The notes under the pieces: generated by a model
Database searches by the model: none
Seen by the model: the letters and a program-made list of their open reading frames with translations, nothing else
Told to the model about the DNA's origin: nothing
Part shown: in pieces, positions 33,856 to 43,445 of the stretch
Layout: every line of letters starts with the position of its first letter
Numbering within the stretch: the stretch's first letter is position 1
Made by a program: the position numbers and the translations under genes
Source: Devosia equisanguinis
Lineage (GTDB): Bacteria > Pseudomonadota > Alphaproteobacteria > Rhizobiales > Devosiaceae
DNA: 52,016 nucleotides
Assembly: GCF_900631955.1 (NCBI RefSeq)
Contig: NZ_UZWD01000027.1
Location: forward strand, 1 to 52,016
Reading direction: 5' to 3'

Positions 33856-36309
33856 ATGAGCCTGCCGCCGCTGCCGCCCTTGCCGATCGATACTGCCCTG
33901 CCGGCGCTGGCGGAGGCGCTGGCGAGCCATGGCAGTGCGGTGCTGGTGGCGCAGCCGGGCGCCGGCAAGACCACGCGCGTGCCCCTGGCGCTGCTCGGCG
34001 CACCCTGGCGGGGCGATGGACGCATCATCGTGCTCGAACCGCGCCGGCTGGCCGCACGCGCCGCCTCCCGGCAGATGGCGAAGCTTCTGGGCGAAGAGGT
34101 GGGGCAGACGGTCGGCTATCGCGTGCGCATGGAAACCCGGGTCTCGGCGCGCACGCGCATCGAAATCGTCACCGAGGGGGTGTTTACCCGGCTGATCCTC
34201 GATGACCCGGAACTGAGCGGCATCGCGGCGGTGGTGTTCGACGAATTTCACGAACGCAGCCTCGATGGCGATCTGGGCCTGGCGCTGGCGCTCGACGCCA
34301 AGGCGCTGCGCGAGGATCTGCGCCTATTGGTGATGTCGGCGACCATTGACGGGGCGCGGGTGGCGCAATTGCTCGATGCCGCGCCGGTGATCGATAGTCC
34401 GGGCCGGACATTTCCGGTCGAGACCTTTTATGCCGAGCCCGATCCGTTGCAGCGGCTCGAGGACCAAGTGGCCGTGGCGGCATTGCGGGCACTGCGCGAG
34501 CATGAGGGCTCGATGCTGGTGTTTCTGCCGGGGCAGGGGGAGATCACCCGCGTGGCCGAACGGCTTTCTGCGCAATTGCCTGGCACTATCGATCTCGCCC
34601 CGCTCTATGGCCAGCTCAGTCCCGCCGAACAGGACCGCGCCATCCAGCCAGCGCCGGAGGGGCGGCGCAAGGTGGTGCTCGCGACGTCGATCGCCGAAAC
34701 CTCGCTGACCATAGAGGGCGTGCGGATCGTGCTCGATAGCGGCTTTCGTCGGGTGCCGGTCTATGAGCCGGCGACAGGGCTGACCACCTTGGCCACGGTG
34801 CGGGTGTCGCGGGCCGGTGCCGACCAACGCCGCGGCCGCGCCGGCCGCACCAGTCCGGGCGTCTGTATACGCCTCTGGAACGAGGGGCAGACGGCGGCTT
34901 TGTCGGCCTTCGACACCCCCGAAATCCTCGCCGCCGATCTGTCGGGGCTGATGCTCGACCTGGCGGCCTGGGGCGTGTCCGATCCGGACACGCTGCGCTT
35001 TCTCGATCCGCCACCGGCCCCGGCATGGGCTGAGGCCAGGGCACTGCTGACCCGGCTCGATGCCGTGGATGCGGTTGGGCATCTGACGGCGGCGGGCAGG
35101 GGGCTGGCGCAGATGCCGCTGCATCCTCGGCTGGCTCATATGGTGATGGCCGGAGCCGAGGATGGCGATGCGCGTGGCGCGGCGGAACTGGCGGTGCTGA
35201 TCGGCGAGCGGGGATTAGGGGGCGATGATGTCGACCTGGCGCGCCGGCTCGACCGGTTTCGCAATGAGCGCGGCAAGCGGGCCGATGAGGCGCGGGCGCT
35301 GGCTGGACGCTGGGCACGCATGGCGGGCGGCGCCACGGGCGAGGCATTGCCGGCGGGGCAGCATCTGGCACGGGCTTTCCCCGATCGGGTGGCGCAATCG
35401 GCGGGCGCGCGGGGACGGTTTCGGCTGGCCAATGGCCGGCAGGCGCAGTTGGACGAGGGCCATGGGCTGGCGGGGTCGCCGTTCATCGTGGTGGCCGATC
35501 TTACCGGCAGTGCCACGCAGGGCCGCATCCGCTCGGCGGTGGCGCTGGATGGCGACGACCTCGAAACCCTGTTCGCGGCGCATATCGAAAGCCGCACAGT
35601 GCTGGCCTTCGACGCCGCCACCGGCTCGGTACGGGCGCGGCGGCAAAGGCGGCTCGACGCCCTGCGGCTGGCGGACGACACGGCGCCGGTAAGCGACTTT
35701 GAGGCGGCGGCGCAATTGCTGGCCGAAGCGGCGCTCAAACGGCCGGAAACGCTGCCCTGGAGCAAGGAGCAGAAGGCGTTGCGGGCCCGCGCCAGTTTCC
35801 TGCAGCAGACGCTGGGCGGGGACTGGCCCGATCTCTCGGACGCGGCGCTGGCGACTGACACGGCCTGGCTGGTGCCCCATATCGTGGGCGAGACAAAACT
35901 TTCGGCGATTTCAGCCGAGCATCTGGGTATGGCGTTGGATGCGCTATTGCCTTGGGCGAAGCGGCAGGAGATCGAAAAGCTGCTGCCCAGCCATTTCCAT
36001 GCGCCGTCGGGCAGCCATTTGCCGATCGACTATGCCGCCGAAAACGGTCCGGCGCTGGAGATCCGGGTGCAAGAGTTGTTCGGGCTCGACCGGCATCCGA
36101 GCATCGCCAATGGCAAGGTGCCGCTGCTGCTGGTGCTGCTGTCGCCGGCGCATCGGCCGATCCAGACCACGCGCGACCTGCCCGGCTTCTGGCGTGGCAG
36201 CTGGAAAGACGTGGCCAAGGATCTGAAGGGTCGCTATCCCCGCCACCCCTGGCCCGATGACCCGCTGGCGGCCCCGGCCACCAGCCGCGCCAAGCCGCGC
36301 GGAACTTGA
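33856..36309 (+). CDS. hrpB: ATP-dependent helicase HrpB
   Basis: DExH-box superfamily 2 helicase of 817 residues, the usual length. Walker A is AQPGAGKTTRVPL near residue 32. Motif II is VFDEFHERSLDGDLGLAL, motif III VMSATIDG, and the second RecA domain has LPGQGEITRVAERL, ATSIAETSLTIEGV and the arginine-finger motif QRRGRAGRTSPGV. The C-terminal 350 residues are the HrpB-specific domain ending near YPRHPWPDDP. The biological role of bacterial HrpB is still poorly known. The start at 33856 is chosen over an upstream 33790 because it matches where family similarity begins. Confidence 0.95.
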   Translation: MSLPPLPPLPIDTALPALAEALASHGSAVLVAQPGAGKTTRVPLALLGAPWRGDGRIIVLEPRRLAARAASRQMAKLLGEEVGQTVGYRVRMETRVSARTRIEIVTEGVFTRLILDDPELSGIAAVVFDEFHERSLDGDLGLALALDAKALREDLRLLVMSATIDGARVAQLLDAAPVIDSPGRTFPVETFYAEPDPLQRLEDQVAVAALRALREHEGSMLVFLPGQGEITRVAERLSAQLPGTIDLAPLYGQLSPAEQDRAIQPAPEGRRKVVLATSIAETSLTIEGVRIVLDSGFRRVPVYEPATGLTTLATVRVSRAGADQRRGRAGRTSPGVCIRLWNEGQTAALSAFDTPEILAADLSGLMLDLAAWGVSDPDTLRFLDPPPAPAWAEARALLTRLDAVDAVGHLTAAGRGLAQMPLHPRLAHMVMAGAEDGDARGAAELAVLIGERGLGGDDVDLARRLDRFRNERGKRADEARALAGRWARMAGGATGEALPAGQHLARAFPDRVAQSAGARGRFRLANGRQAQLDEGHGLAGSPFIVVADLTGSATQGRIRSAVALDGDDLETLFAAHIESRTVLAFDAATGSVRARRQRRLDALRLADDTAPVSDFEAAAQLLAEAALKRPETLPWSKEQKALRARASFLQQTLGGDWPDLSDAALATDTAWLVPHIVGETKLSAISAEHLGMALDALLPWAKRQEIEKLLPSHFHAPSGSHLPIDYAAENGPALEIRVQELFGLDRHPSIANGKVPLLLVLLSPAHRPIQTTRDLPGFWRGSWKDVAKDLKGRYPRHPWPDDPLAAPATSRAKPRGT

Positions 36310-36331
36310 GGCGCTGGCAGCCCTGCGCGGG

Positions 36332-36358
36332 GCCCTCGGGTCAATCCCGAGGGCGGCT
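36332..36358 (+). terminator. Probable terminator after hrpB
   Basis: Perfect 9-bp stem GCCCTCGGG (36332-36340)/CCCGAGGGC (36346-36354) with loop TCAAT. The T-run is short (GGCTTTG), so efficiency is uncertain. It lies between two converging genes. Confidence 0.6.
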
Positions 36359-36385
36359 TTGTGGCGCTAATAGGTCGCGGCGGGC

Positions 36386-39292
36386 TTAAAGCACCTTGCT
36401 GACTTCCAAGAGGCCGGGGCGTTTTTCGTTGGCGGCGGTGATGGCGGCTTCGCCGCCGAGGACGACGACATGGCCGTGTTTGGCAACCGCGTCGAGAGCG
36501 TCGGCCAGAGCGAGGAAGTCGGCGCGGCTGGTGCCGAGGATTTCGTCACGGCGGCGCTGGCGGAGCTCGTCGGTAGTGCCGGTCAGGAGGCGCCACATGG
36601 CCGAATAGCCCTTGGCATCGACGAATTCGGGACGGTCGAGATCGCCGAAGACGCCAATGATGGAGCGGGTGAGATCGGTCTCGCCGATTTCGGCCCTGAG
36701 CGCCTTGGCCGCGCCGTCATAGACGTCGAGGGTCTTGAGCAGGTTGGGGTCGCGATAGGAGAGGAAGGCGAAATTGCCCGAGGTGAGGTCGAAACGGCTC
36801 GAGCCGCCATAGGCGCCGCCCTGCACGCGCACCTTGTCCCAGAGATAGGTCGTGTTGAGCAGGCGCAGTGCCACTGTGGTGGCGGCGCTGAGCTCGATGC
36901 CGAGAGCCTTTAGATTGGCACCCTTGCCCACATAATTGACCTGGGCCGGGATGATGAGCCCCTCATTGCGGGGCGCAAAGGCGTGGCTCCAGTCGGCATC
37001 GGGTAGCGCGGCATCGGGAAGGGCCGAGACGAAACTGGCAACTTCGCCCTGGGCCTGCGGCCATAGCGCCTCGTCGGCGGTGACGTTGACCACCATGCGG
37101 GTGCGGTTGAATAGGCGGTCGCGGATGGTGCGCAGCGTGGCTTCGACCGCGGGCCAATCGCTGTCGATGGTCTTGACCAGGGTCTTGAGGAACTGCCCAT
37201 AGGAGACGCCGCCCAGCTGTTCGGCGATCCAGCTGGCTTCGGTCAGCCCGGCCTTGAGGCGGGTATCGACAATGCCATTGCCGCCGGGAACGAGGCGAGC
37301 CTCGAAGCCGGCTTTTTCCTCGAGCGCCATCTGCTTGAAGCGCTCGCGATTGCCCAATTGGGCGTCGAGCAACACATCGCCCATGATCTCCAGCATGGCA
37401 CCGAATTTGTCGGGCACGGCCTTGCCGGAGAGGAAGAACCACGCGGCGGTGCCGCTGCCATCCTGTTTGGTGGCGAGGGCGCGATGCTGGGCGATGCCGC
37501 CCGTCGTGCGGCCGATGCGCTGGGTGAGGGAGACGAAATCTTGCTTGCCGGTGCCGGTCTGCAAGAGGGCGCGGCCGAAGAGCGGCAGATATGGCAGGAG
37601 GGCCTTGTCGAGGACGCGCAGATCAAAGCCGATATCGAGGTAGAGAATGCCCAGGGTCGGCAGGGGATGGTAGAGCGTGCGGACGCCGCCCACCCGGCTT
37701 TCCTCGGTGGGGATGGTGCGGATGTCGCGGTCGAGATCGGCCAGGGTCAGCGTAGGGATCTTGGCCAGATCCTCGGGCTTGTCGACCTCTTCCTGCAGGG
37801 CTTTCAGCCGTTCGGTGCGCGCGATCACCGTATCGATGGCGGTGTCGTCGAGGGTCTCGCGGACGGCTGCGAGCTTTTCAGTCTCTTCGCGTGCTTCGCG
37901 GGCGCCCTGTTCGGGATCGGCCTGCAAGAGACTGGTGAGGCGATGGGAGTTGTCGAGGAAGTGGCGGCGGATTTCCTTTTCGAAGTGACCCTTGCCGGCC
38001 TTGTCCTTGAGCGCGTCGAGCGCGGCTTCGAACTGCAGCGGCGCCAGGGGATCGCCGCCATGCAGCCAATTGCCGAGCGCTGAGAACATGTAGCTCATTC
38101 CGCGCGGATAGGAGCCGGTATTCTGTTCGCGCAGGTTGAATTCGAAGGTGTTGATGGCCGCTTCCCGCTGCTCGGCGGAGAAGCCGGTTTCGGCCAGTTC
38201 GGCCAGGGTCTCGAGCACAAGTTTCTCGACCTTTTCGGCATTGGCGGGGTCGATGCCTTTGAGGCCGAAGCCGCCCATGGGCTGGCGCAGGGACGTGGAA
38301 ATGCCGCCCCCGATCATCCCTTCGCCCAGCCCGCTTTCGGTGAGCTTCTTGCGCAGCGGTGCGGCGGGATTGCCGGCGAGCAGGTAGCTCAGCATGCCGT
38401 GGCTCAGCACTTCCTCGCGGCCTTCGGGCGGCTCGAGCATCCAATTGACCGAGACCATGCCGTCGCGGCGCTTGTCGGGGTCGATATCGCCGGCATAGGT
38501 GCCGCTGACCTGGCGCGGGGCGTTCCAGCGCGGCTGCAGCTTGACCTCGGCATCGACGCGGATGGGCTCAAAGCGGCTGAAATAGGCGTCGAGCAGCTCC
38601 AGGCGCTTGTCAGCGGGGTCATCGCCGGCAAAGACCACACGGGCATTGGAAGGGTGGTAATAGGTCTGATGGAAGCGCTTGAAGTCGGCAAAGGTCAATT
38701 CGGGAATGACCTTGGGATCGCCGCCCGAGCTCTTGCCATAGGTGGTGTCGGGAAAGAGCGCATTCTGGGTGAGGGTGTGCATCACCGAATCGGGCGAGGA
38801 ATAGACACCCTTCATCTCATTGAATACGACCCCCTTATAGACCAGCGGCGCGTCGCGGCTTTCCAGCTCATAGTGCCAGCCTTCCTGCTCGAACGTGTCT
38901 TCGGTCAAAAGCGGGAACAGCACGGCGTCGAGATAGACATCGACCAGATTGTAGAAGTCCTTGAGGTTCTGGCTGGCCACCGGATAGGCGGTCTTGTCCG
39001 GAAAGGTCATGGCATTGAGGAAGGTGTGCATAGAGCCCTTCAACAGCTCCACGAAGGGCTTCTTCACCGGAAACTTGGCGCTGCCGCACAGGACCGAGTG
39101 CTCGAGAATATGGGCGATGCCGGTGGAATCCTCGGGCGGAGTCTTGAAGGTGATCCCAAACACCTTGTTCTCGTCGTCATTGACGAGGCTGAGTACCTCC
39201 GCCCCGGTCTTCTTGTGCCGGAAGAGCTGCGCCTGCGAATTGATCTCGGCGATGGTCTCGTCGCGGACGAGTTCGAAGGCGGGGTGGGACAT
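36386..39292 (-). CDS. M16C-family zinc metalloprotease (presequence-protease/PreP-like)
   Basis: Large peptidasome of 968 residues that degrades short unfolded peptides. The inverted zinc motif HILEH (in GIAHILEHSVLCGS) is near residue 60, and the downstream Glu ligand lies in the ASQNLKDFYNLVDVYLDAVLFP region. The length and the four-domain, two-half organisation match the PreP/falcilysin group, not the 430-residue PqqL type. No signal peptide is visible, so a cytoplasmic place is likely. It is monocistronic and divergent from the BrnT/BrnA pair. Confidence 0.94.
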   Translation of the reverse strand: MSHPAFELVRDETIAEINSQAQLFRHKKTGAEVLSLVNDDENKVFGITFKTPPEDSTGIAHILEHSVLCGSAKFPVKKPFVELLKGSMHTFLNAMTFPDKTAYPVASQNLKDFYNLVDVYLDAVLFPLLTEDTFEQEGWHYELESRDAPLVYKGVVFNEMKGVYSSPDSVMHTLTQNALFPDTTYGKSSGGDPKVIPELTFADFKRFHQTYYHPSNARVVFAGDDPADKRLELLDAYFSRFEPIRVDAEVKLQPRWNAPRQVSGTYAGDIDPDKRRDGMVSVNWMLEPPEGREEVLSHGMLSYLLAGNPAAPLRKKLTESGLGEGMIGGGISTSLRQPMGGFGLKGIDPANAEKVEKLVLETLAELAETGFSAEQREAAINTFEFNLREQNTGSYPRGMSYMFSALGNWLHGGDPLAPLQFEAALDALKDKAGKGHFEKEIRRHFLDNSHRLTSLLQADPEQGAREAREETEKLAAVRETLDDTAIDTVIARTERLKALQEEVDKPEDLAKIPTLTLADLDRDIRTIPTEESRVGGVRTLYHPLPTLGILYLDIGFDLRVLDKALLPYLPLFGRALLQTGTGKQDFVSLTQRIGRTTGGIAQHRALATKQDGSGTAAWFFLSGKAVPDKFGAMLEIMGDVLLDAQLGNRERFKQMALEEKAGFEARLVPGGNGIVDTRLKAGLTEASWIAEQLGGVSYGQFLKTLVKTIDSDWPAVEATLRTIRDRLFNRTRMVVNVTADEALWPQAQGEVASFVSALPDAALPDADWSHAFAPRNEGLIIPAQVNYVGKGANLKALGIELSAATTVALRLLNTTYLWDKVRVQGGAYGGSSRFDLTSGNFAFLSYRDPNLLKTLDVYDGAAKALRAEIGETDLTRSIIGVFGDLDRPEFVDAKGYSAMWRLLTGTTDELRQRRRDEILGTSRADFLALADALDAVAKHGHVVVLGGEAAITAANEKRPGLLEVSKVL

Positions 39293-39376
39293 GGCAGGCT
39301 ACTCTTCTTGATTTTCAGGCATCTAACCTAGGTGCACAAATGCGCCGTCGCTAGGGGGTGGACATCTATTCCAGAA

Positions 39377-39399
39377 AGTGTACATTTTTTGTGTATACT
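39377..39399 (+). promoter_or_regulatory. Inverted-repeat operator/promoter of the BrnT/BrnA pair
   Basis: AGTGTACA (39377-39384), 7-base T-rich spacer, TGTATACT (39392-39399): 8-bp arms with one mismatch. The right arm contains TATACT, a good -10 box. A BrnA-type autoregulatory site is likely, since such antitoxins repress their own operon. Confidence 0.5.
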
Positions 39400-39455
39400 A
39401 GCTTCTTTGAGGTGAGTGTGCAGGTCTGTCGTGACTGCACCGATCAAGGGCGGCC

Positions 39456-39764
39456 TTGACCACCAACATCCCTTATTGGGAGGGGCATTTGGAATATGAA
39501 TGGGACGAAGACAAAAGGCTTTCGAACATCGCCAAGCACGGGGTGGACTTTCGTGTCGCCGCTTTCATTTTTGAACAACCGGTCCACATGACCAGCGATC
39601 AAAGGAACGACTATGGTGAGTTCCGATACCGCGCTATCGGCTACGTGGACGATGAATGCTTCGTCGTGGTGCATACGCGGCGAGACGATGTGATCAGGCT
39701 GATTTCGGCCTGGAAAGGCGGTCGCAATGACCAAAGAAAATATCAAGCGCTATTCAATGGATGA
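39456..39764 (+). CDS. brnT: BrnT-family toxin (type II toxin-antitoxin)
   Basis: Small ribonuclease toxin of the RelE-like fold. The family signature EWDEDKRLSNIAKHGVDF is followed by RYRAIGYVDDECFVVVHTRR and a C-terminal ISAWKGGRNDQRKYQALFNG. The given start is TTG at 39456 (102 residues). A second TTG at 39489, with GGGAGGGG just before it, would give MEYEWDEDKR and 91 residues, closer to known BrnT proteins. No ATG fits. The gene overlaps brnA by 38 bp. Confidence 0.88.
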   Translation: MTTNIPYWEGHLEYEWDEDKRLSNIAKHGVDFRVAAFIFEQPVHMTSDQRNDYGEFRYRAIGYVDDECFVVVHTRRDDVIRLISAWKGGRNDQRKYQALFNG

Positions 39765-40005
39765 GCTCAAGCAAATGCGTGAGCGTGGGGATTATCACGA
39801 CAGCCGCGACGCTCCAGAGGGTCCTGAATTGGGCGAAGAATTCTGGAAGCACGCTGTTCTGGTTCCTCCCAGATCATCTCCCACGTCTGTGCATCTCAAG
39901 CTCGATCCGGACGTGTTCGCGTTTTTCAAGCAGCAGGGCAAGGGGCACATCACCCGCATGCAGGACGTGCTCAAGGCCTATGTGAAGGCGCAGCAGGGCC
40001 GATGA
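39727..40005 (+). CDS. brnA: BrnA-family antitoxin
   Basis: DNA-binding antitoxin of 92 residues that neutralises BrnT and represses the operon. The C-terminal ribbon-helix-helix is seen in SVHLKLDPDVFAFFKQQGKGHITRMQDVLKAYV, matching the BrnA pattern. The N-terminal half (MTKENIKRYSMDELKQMRERGDY) is the flexible toxin-binding part. The order toxin then antitoxin, with overlap, is typical for BrnT/BrnA. Confidence 0.9.
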   Translation: MTKENIKRYSMDELKQMRERGDYHDSRDAPEGPELGEEFWKHAVLVPPRSSPTSVHLKLDPDVFAFFKQQGKGHITRMQDVLKAYVKAQQGR

Positions 40006-40069
40006 GCGCTTTGCCGCGATGCTGACGCAAAGGGTGGGCAGGTTGGGGCGCTGCAGTTCGGAGGCCCCT

Positions 40070-40570
40070 ATGCGCTATATTTGTCTTGCACTTGCCCTGG
40101 TGATTTCAACACCGACCCTGGCGCAGGAGCCGCCGAGCTATCAGGATGACCGCTCCTCTGGGGCAGCGCTGGTGCAGTCGCTCTACAATGCGATCAACCG
40201 CAAGGAATATCTGCGCGCCTGGTCCTATTATGGCCAGAACGCCGTGGCGCGGGCCGATGATGCCAAGGCCGCAGAAGATTACGAGGCGTTCAAGAAGGGC
40301 TATGCCGAGACCGAATTCGTGACGCTCTTGACCGGCGACGAGGCGCAGGAGGGCGCGGCGGGCAGTACCTATTACACCTTGCCCGTCGCCATCGATGCGG
40401 TAGATGCGGCCGGCAAGCATAGCCAATTCGTCGGTTGCTATACGCTAAGGCTGGCCCAGCCGAGCATTCAGGATGCGCCGCCCTACCAGCCGCTTCATAT
40501 CGAAAAGGGCGAGATGAAACCGGCCTCGGGCGCGCTCGACGCCATTCTGCCGGCGCGCTGCGAGGAGTAA
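40070..40570 (+). CDS. Hypothetical exported protein
   Basis: Unrecognised protein of 166 residues with a clear Sec signal peptide (MRYICLALALVISTPTLAQ). The start at 40070 is set by GGAGG six bases upstream; the frame is open to 40019 but those residues would hide the signal. The mature part contains SGAALVQSLYNAINRKEYLRAW near its N-terminus, a layout like small SnoaL/NTF2-type periplasmic proteins, and two Cys (FVGCYTLRL and PARCEE) that could form a disulfide. Function unknown. Confidence 0.75.
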   Translation: MRYICLALALVISTPTLAQEPPSYQDDRSSGAALVQSLYNAINRKEYLRAWSYYGQNAVARADDAKAAEDYEAFKKGYAETEFVTLLTGDEAQEGAAGSTYYTLPVAIDAVDAAGKHSQFVGCYTLRLAQPSIQDAPPYQPLHIEKGEMKPASGALDAILPARCEE

Positions 40571-40601
40571 TTTGCTACCCGGCCTGGCGCCGGGCAGCAA
40601 A
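40571..40601. terminator. Symmetrical hairpin between convergent genes
   Basis: TTTGCT (40571-40576) and CCCGGC (40578-40583) pair with GCCGGG (40589-40594) and AGCAAA (40596-40601) around a 5-base loop. The element fills the 34-bp gap between the exported protein and the aldo/keto reductase. It lacks a long T-run outside the stem, so the terminator role is only likely. Confidence 0.5.
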
Positions 40602-40604
40602 GGT

Positions 40605-41576
40605 TCAGACGCCGCCGCGGATTTCGGGCTTGACCTCGCGCTCATACCATTCGCCCAGCTGGGTCATCAGCGCCGGGAACAGGCTCTTGTGCTCGCTGGC
40701 GGCGACGTTATCAGCGATCTGTTCGGGCTTGGAGACGCCTGCGATCACGGTCGACACCTGGGGGTGGTCGAGAATCCAGCGCAGGGCGAACTGGCTCATC
40801 GGCAGGGCTTCGGGCGCCAGGCCTCTCAGTTCCTGCACCAGTTCGACGCCGCGCTCGAAGGGAATGCCGGAAAAGGTTTCGCCGACCGAGAAAGCGGCGC
40901 CGTCGCGATTGTAATTGCGGTGGTCGCTGGCCTCGAACCGCGTGGTCTTGTCGTATTTGCCACTCAGCAACCCGCTCGCCAGGGGCAGGCGGACGATGAT
41001 GCCGACGTCGCGCTCGGCGGCCTTGGGCAGAAGCGTGGTGGCGGCGTCCTGACGGAACAGGTTGAAGATGATCTGCAGCGTCGCGCAGCCGGGCTGGTCG
41101 AGGCAGATCAGGCCCTCCTCTATGGTTTCGACGCTGGCGCCCCAATGGCGCACCACACCCTCGGCGCGGAGCTGGTCCATCCAGCCGAAAATGGCGCCCT
41201 CGCGCAGCACTTCGGTGGGGACGCAATGGAGCTGGGCGAGATCGAGGGTCTGGACGCCCAGGCGCCGAGCCGAGCCGAGGAGGCTCTCGCGTATGCCTTC
41301 GAAACTATAGGCATTGGGAAAGAGGCTGGAATCGCGGCCGACCTTGGTGGCGATGCGTATGCCCGGCTTGGCATGGGCGCCGATGCGACTTTCCGAGAGG
41401 CCGCCGCCATAAACGTCAGCGGTGTCCCAGAAATTGATGCCGGCGGCCTCGGCCGCGTCGAGGATGGCGGTGGCGGTGTCGTCGCCCACCGGGCCGAAAT
41501 CGCCACCGAGCTGCCAGCAGCCGAGGCCGATTTCGCTGACGTCATAACCGGTCTTGCCCAGTCGCCGCGTTTTCAT
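40605..41576 (-). CDS. Aldo/keto reductase
   Basis: NADPH-dependent oxidoreductase of 323 residues with a TIM-barrel fold. The catalytic set is visible: Asp and Tyr in FWDTADVYGGG, Lys in IRIATKVGRD and His in LDLAQLHCV. The C-terminal cofactor site is in STVIAGVSKPEQIADN. It belongs to the group of sugar or general aldehyde reductases; the substrate is unknown. The ATG overlaps the stop of the ABC exporter gene (ATGA), so the two are co-translated. Confidence 0.93.
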   Translation of the reverse strand: MKTRRLGKTGYDVSEIGLGCWQLGGDFGPVGDDTATAILDAAEAAGINFWDTADVYGGGLSESRIGAHAKPGIRIATKVGRDSSLFPNAYSFEGIRESLLGSARRLGVQTLDLAQLHCVPTEVLREGAIFGWMDQLRAEGVVRHWGASVETIEEGLICLDQPGCATLQIIFNLFRQDAATTLLPKAAERDVGIIVRLPLASGLLSGKYDKTTRFEASDHRNYNRDGAAFSVGETFSGIPFERGVELVQELRGLAPEALPMSQFALRWILDHPQVSTVIAGVSKPEQIADNVAASEHKSLFPALMTQLGEWYEREVKPEIRGGV

Positions 41577-43264
41577 TGCTTAGTCTCCATTGGGATGGCC
41601 GGTGCGCGCTCAGCCAGGGTAACGATCTGGTCCTCCGGCCCGATGACGCTGCGCCGGTGGGTAATGGCCAGGATCGTGACCGCATGGCGCAGGCTGCGCA
41701 GTTCCATCATGATCTCGGCTTCGGTGGTTTCGTCCAGTGCCGAACTGGCTTCGTCCAGAAACAGCACCTTGGGGCGGCCGTAAAGGGCCCGGGCGATGGA
41801 AACACGCTGTCTTTCCCCACCCGAGAGTTTCAGGCCGCGTTCGCCCACCGTTGTGGCGAAGCCATCGGGGAGGGTTTCAATGAAGGACAGCACCGAGGCC
41901 TGGGCCGCCGCTTCGCGCATGCGGGCTTCGTCATAGGGGCGGCCGAGGACGATATTGGCAGAAAGGCTATCGTTGAGCAGCATGACGTCCTGCGGCACGA
42001 CGCCCACCGCATCATACCAGCTGGTGCGGCTGATGGTTGAGAGATCGGTGCCGTCGACACGGATCGTGCCTTGGGTCGGCTCCAGCGTCTTGAGCGCCAG
42101 CTTGAACAGGGTGGATTTGCCCGAGCCGGTGGGCCCGGTGATGAAGGTGATGCGATCGGGCGCAGCGGTGAAGCTGACGCCTGCGAGAGTCTGGCGCTCG
42201 CCATAGCGGAAACCGACATTCTCGAACCCCAATCGTCCCTCGCGCACGACAAGCGCGGCATCGCCATGGCGGGCGGTGTCGTCGGGCGAGGACCACATGC
42301 GCGCAAAGGGCATGAAGCGGGCGGCGGCGCGCATCAATTCATCGATCGAGGTGCCGATCATCTCGAAAGGCTGGTTGAGCTGAATGAGGATCATGTTGAT
42401 GAGGACGATGTCGCCGACGCTGATTTCGCCGGCGGCAAAGCGCGGCAGCAATAGCGCATAGGTAATTGCGAGCTGTGCCGCGAGGGCGCCGCCGAAAATG
42501 CCGGCGAGGAAGATGCGGCGGCTCGACCAGCCGATCCAGGAGGCGCGGGAAAGATTGGCCTTTTCGGCAAAGCGTTCGCTGATCCAGCGGTCGCCGTTGA
42601 AATAGCGCAGTGTCTCCATGGCGTTGACCGCATTGCCGACGAAACTGGAATTGTCCTGTTGGGCTTCGATGGCCTTGTCGAGCAGGGGGCGGGTCCAGCG
42701 ATTGGCGAGGGCGGTAAGGCCGATGAAGAAAACGCCGTAGATGATGACGATGAGCATGAGCTCGGGGGTGATCACCGCGCCGAGCAGGGCAATGGCGAGG
42801 ATGATCTGGGTGATGCCGGGTATGAAGACGATGATGGCCAACTGCACCAGGGCATAGACGGCGTTTTCGCCCTGGTTGCGGGCGGTCTGGATTTCGACCG
42901 GGTTGTGATCGATGAAAAAGCCGCCGGGCTTGCGCAAGAGAGTGGCAAAGAAGCTGGTGGCCGCGATGTAGTTGAGGTTTTCGGCGGCGATGATGGCGAG
43001 GTAATTGACCGAATAACCGGCAATGGTGGCGATGCCCCGCAAGAGCGCAAAGCCGATAAAGCCTATGAGAATGCCGGCCGGGAGATTGCCTGCTGCCAGC
43101 ATGTCGACGAGGCGGGAGAAGACATAGGGCGTGACCACCGCCAGTATGGCGCTGACCAGGACCACCAGCGCAATGCCAACCAGCATCCAGCGCTCCTGGC
43201 GCAGGAAGATAGCGTAGATCGACTTGAGCGGCGGCCAGATGGTTGACCAGTCCTTGGGCGTCAT
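41573..43264 (-). CDS. ABC transporter, fused permease and ATP-binding (exporter type)
   Basis: Half-size ABC exporter of 563 residues working as a homodimer in the inner membrane. Residues about 20-300 form six membrane helices. The ATPase part has Walker A ITGPTGSGKSTLF, Q-loop VVPQDVMLLN, signature LSGGERQRVSIARAL, Walker B VLFLDEASSALD and switch His AITHRRS. It resembles the MsbA/Atm1-like multidrug and lipid exporters. Coupling to an aldo/keto reductase is unusual and gives no clear substrate. No good ribosome binding site is seen before the ATG at 43264. Confidence 0.92.
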   Translation of the reverse strand: MTPKDWSTIWPPLKSIYAIFLRQERWMLVGIALVVLVSAILAVVTPYVFSRLVDMLAAGNLPAGILIGFIGFALLRGIATIAGYSVNYLAIIAAENLNYIAATSFFATLLRKPGGFFIDHNPVEIQTARNQGENAVYALVQLAIIVFIPGITQIILAIALLGAVITPELMLIVIIYGVFFIGLTALANRWTRPLLDKAIEAQQDNSSFVGNAVNAMETLRYFNGDRWISERFAEKANLSRASWIGWSSRRIFLAGIFGGALAAQLAITYALLLPRFAAGEISVGDIVLINMILIQLNQPFEMIGTSIDELMRAAARFMPFARMWSSPDDTARHGDAALVVREGRLGFENVGFRYGERQTLAGVSFTAAPDRITFITGPTGSGKSTLFKLALKTLEPTQGTIRVDGTDLSTISRTSWYDAVGVVPQDVMLLNDSLSANIVLGRPYDEARMREAAAQASVLSFIETLPDGFATTVGERGLKLSGGERQRVSIARALYGRPKVLFLDEASSALDETTEAEIMMELRSLRHAVTILAITHRRSVIGPEDQIVTLAERAPAIPMETKQ

Positions 43265-43445
43265 GGGGGAATCGCTCGTCAGGGAAAGGGCCTTGCACCA
43301 TGCCGATCCCGCGCGTGAGGGTCAAATCCGGCGCCGCAATGGTATTGCTGCCAGGGGGTGGCAGGGTGAGTGGGGCAAGGTGCGAGGTAGGCGGCGCAAC
43401 CGGATGCGGGTGCGCGCCGTTTCCGATTGCTGAGCGCGGGGTGTC

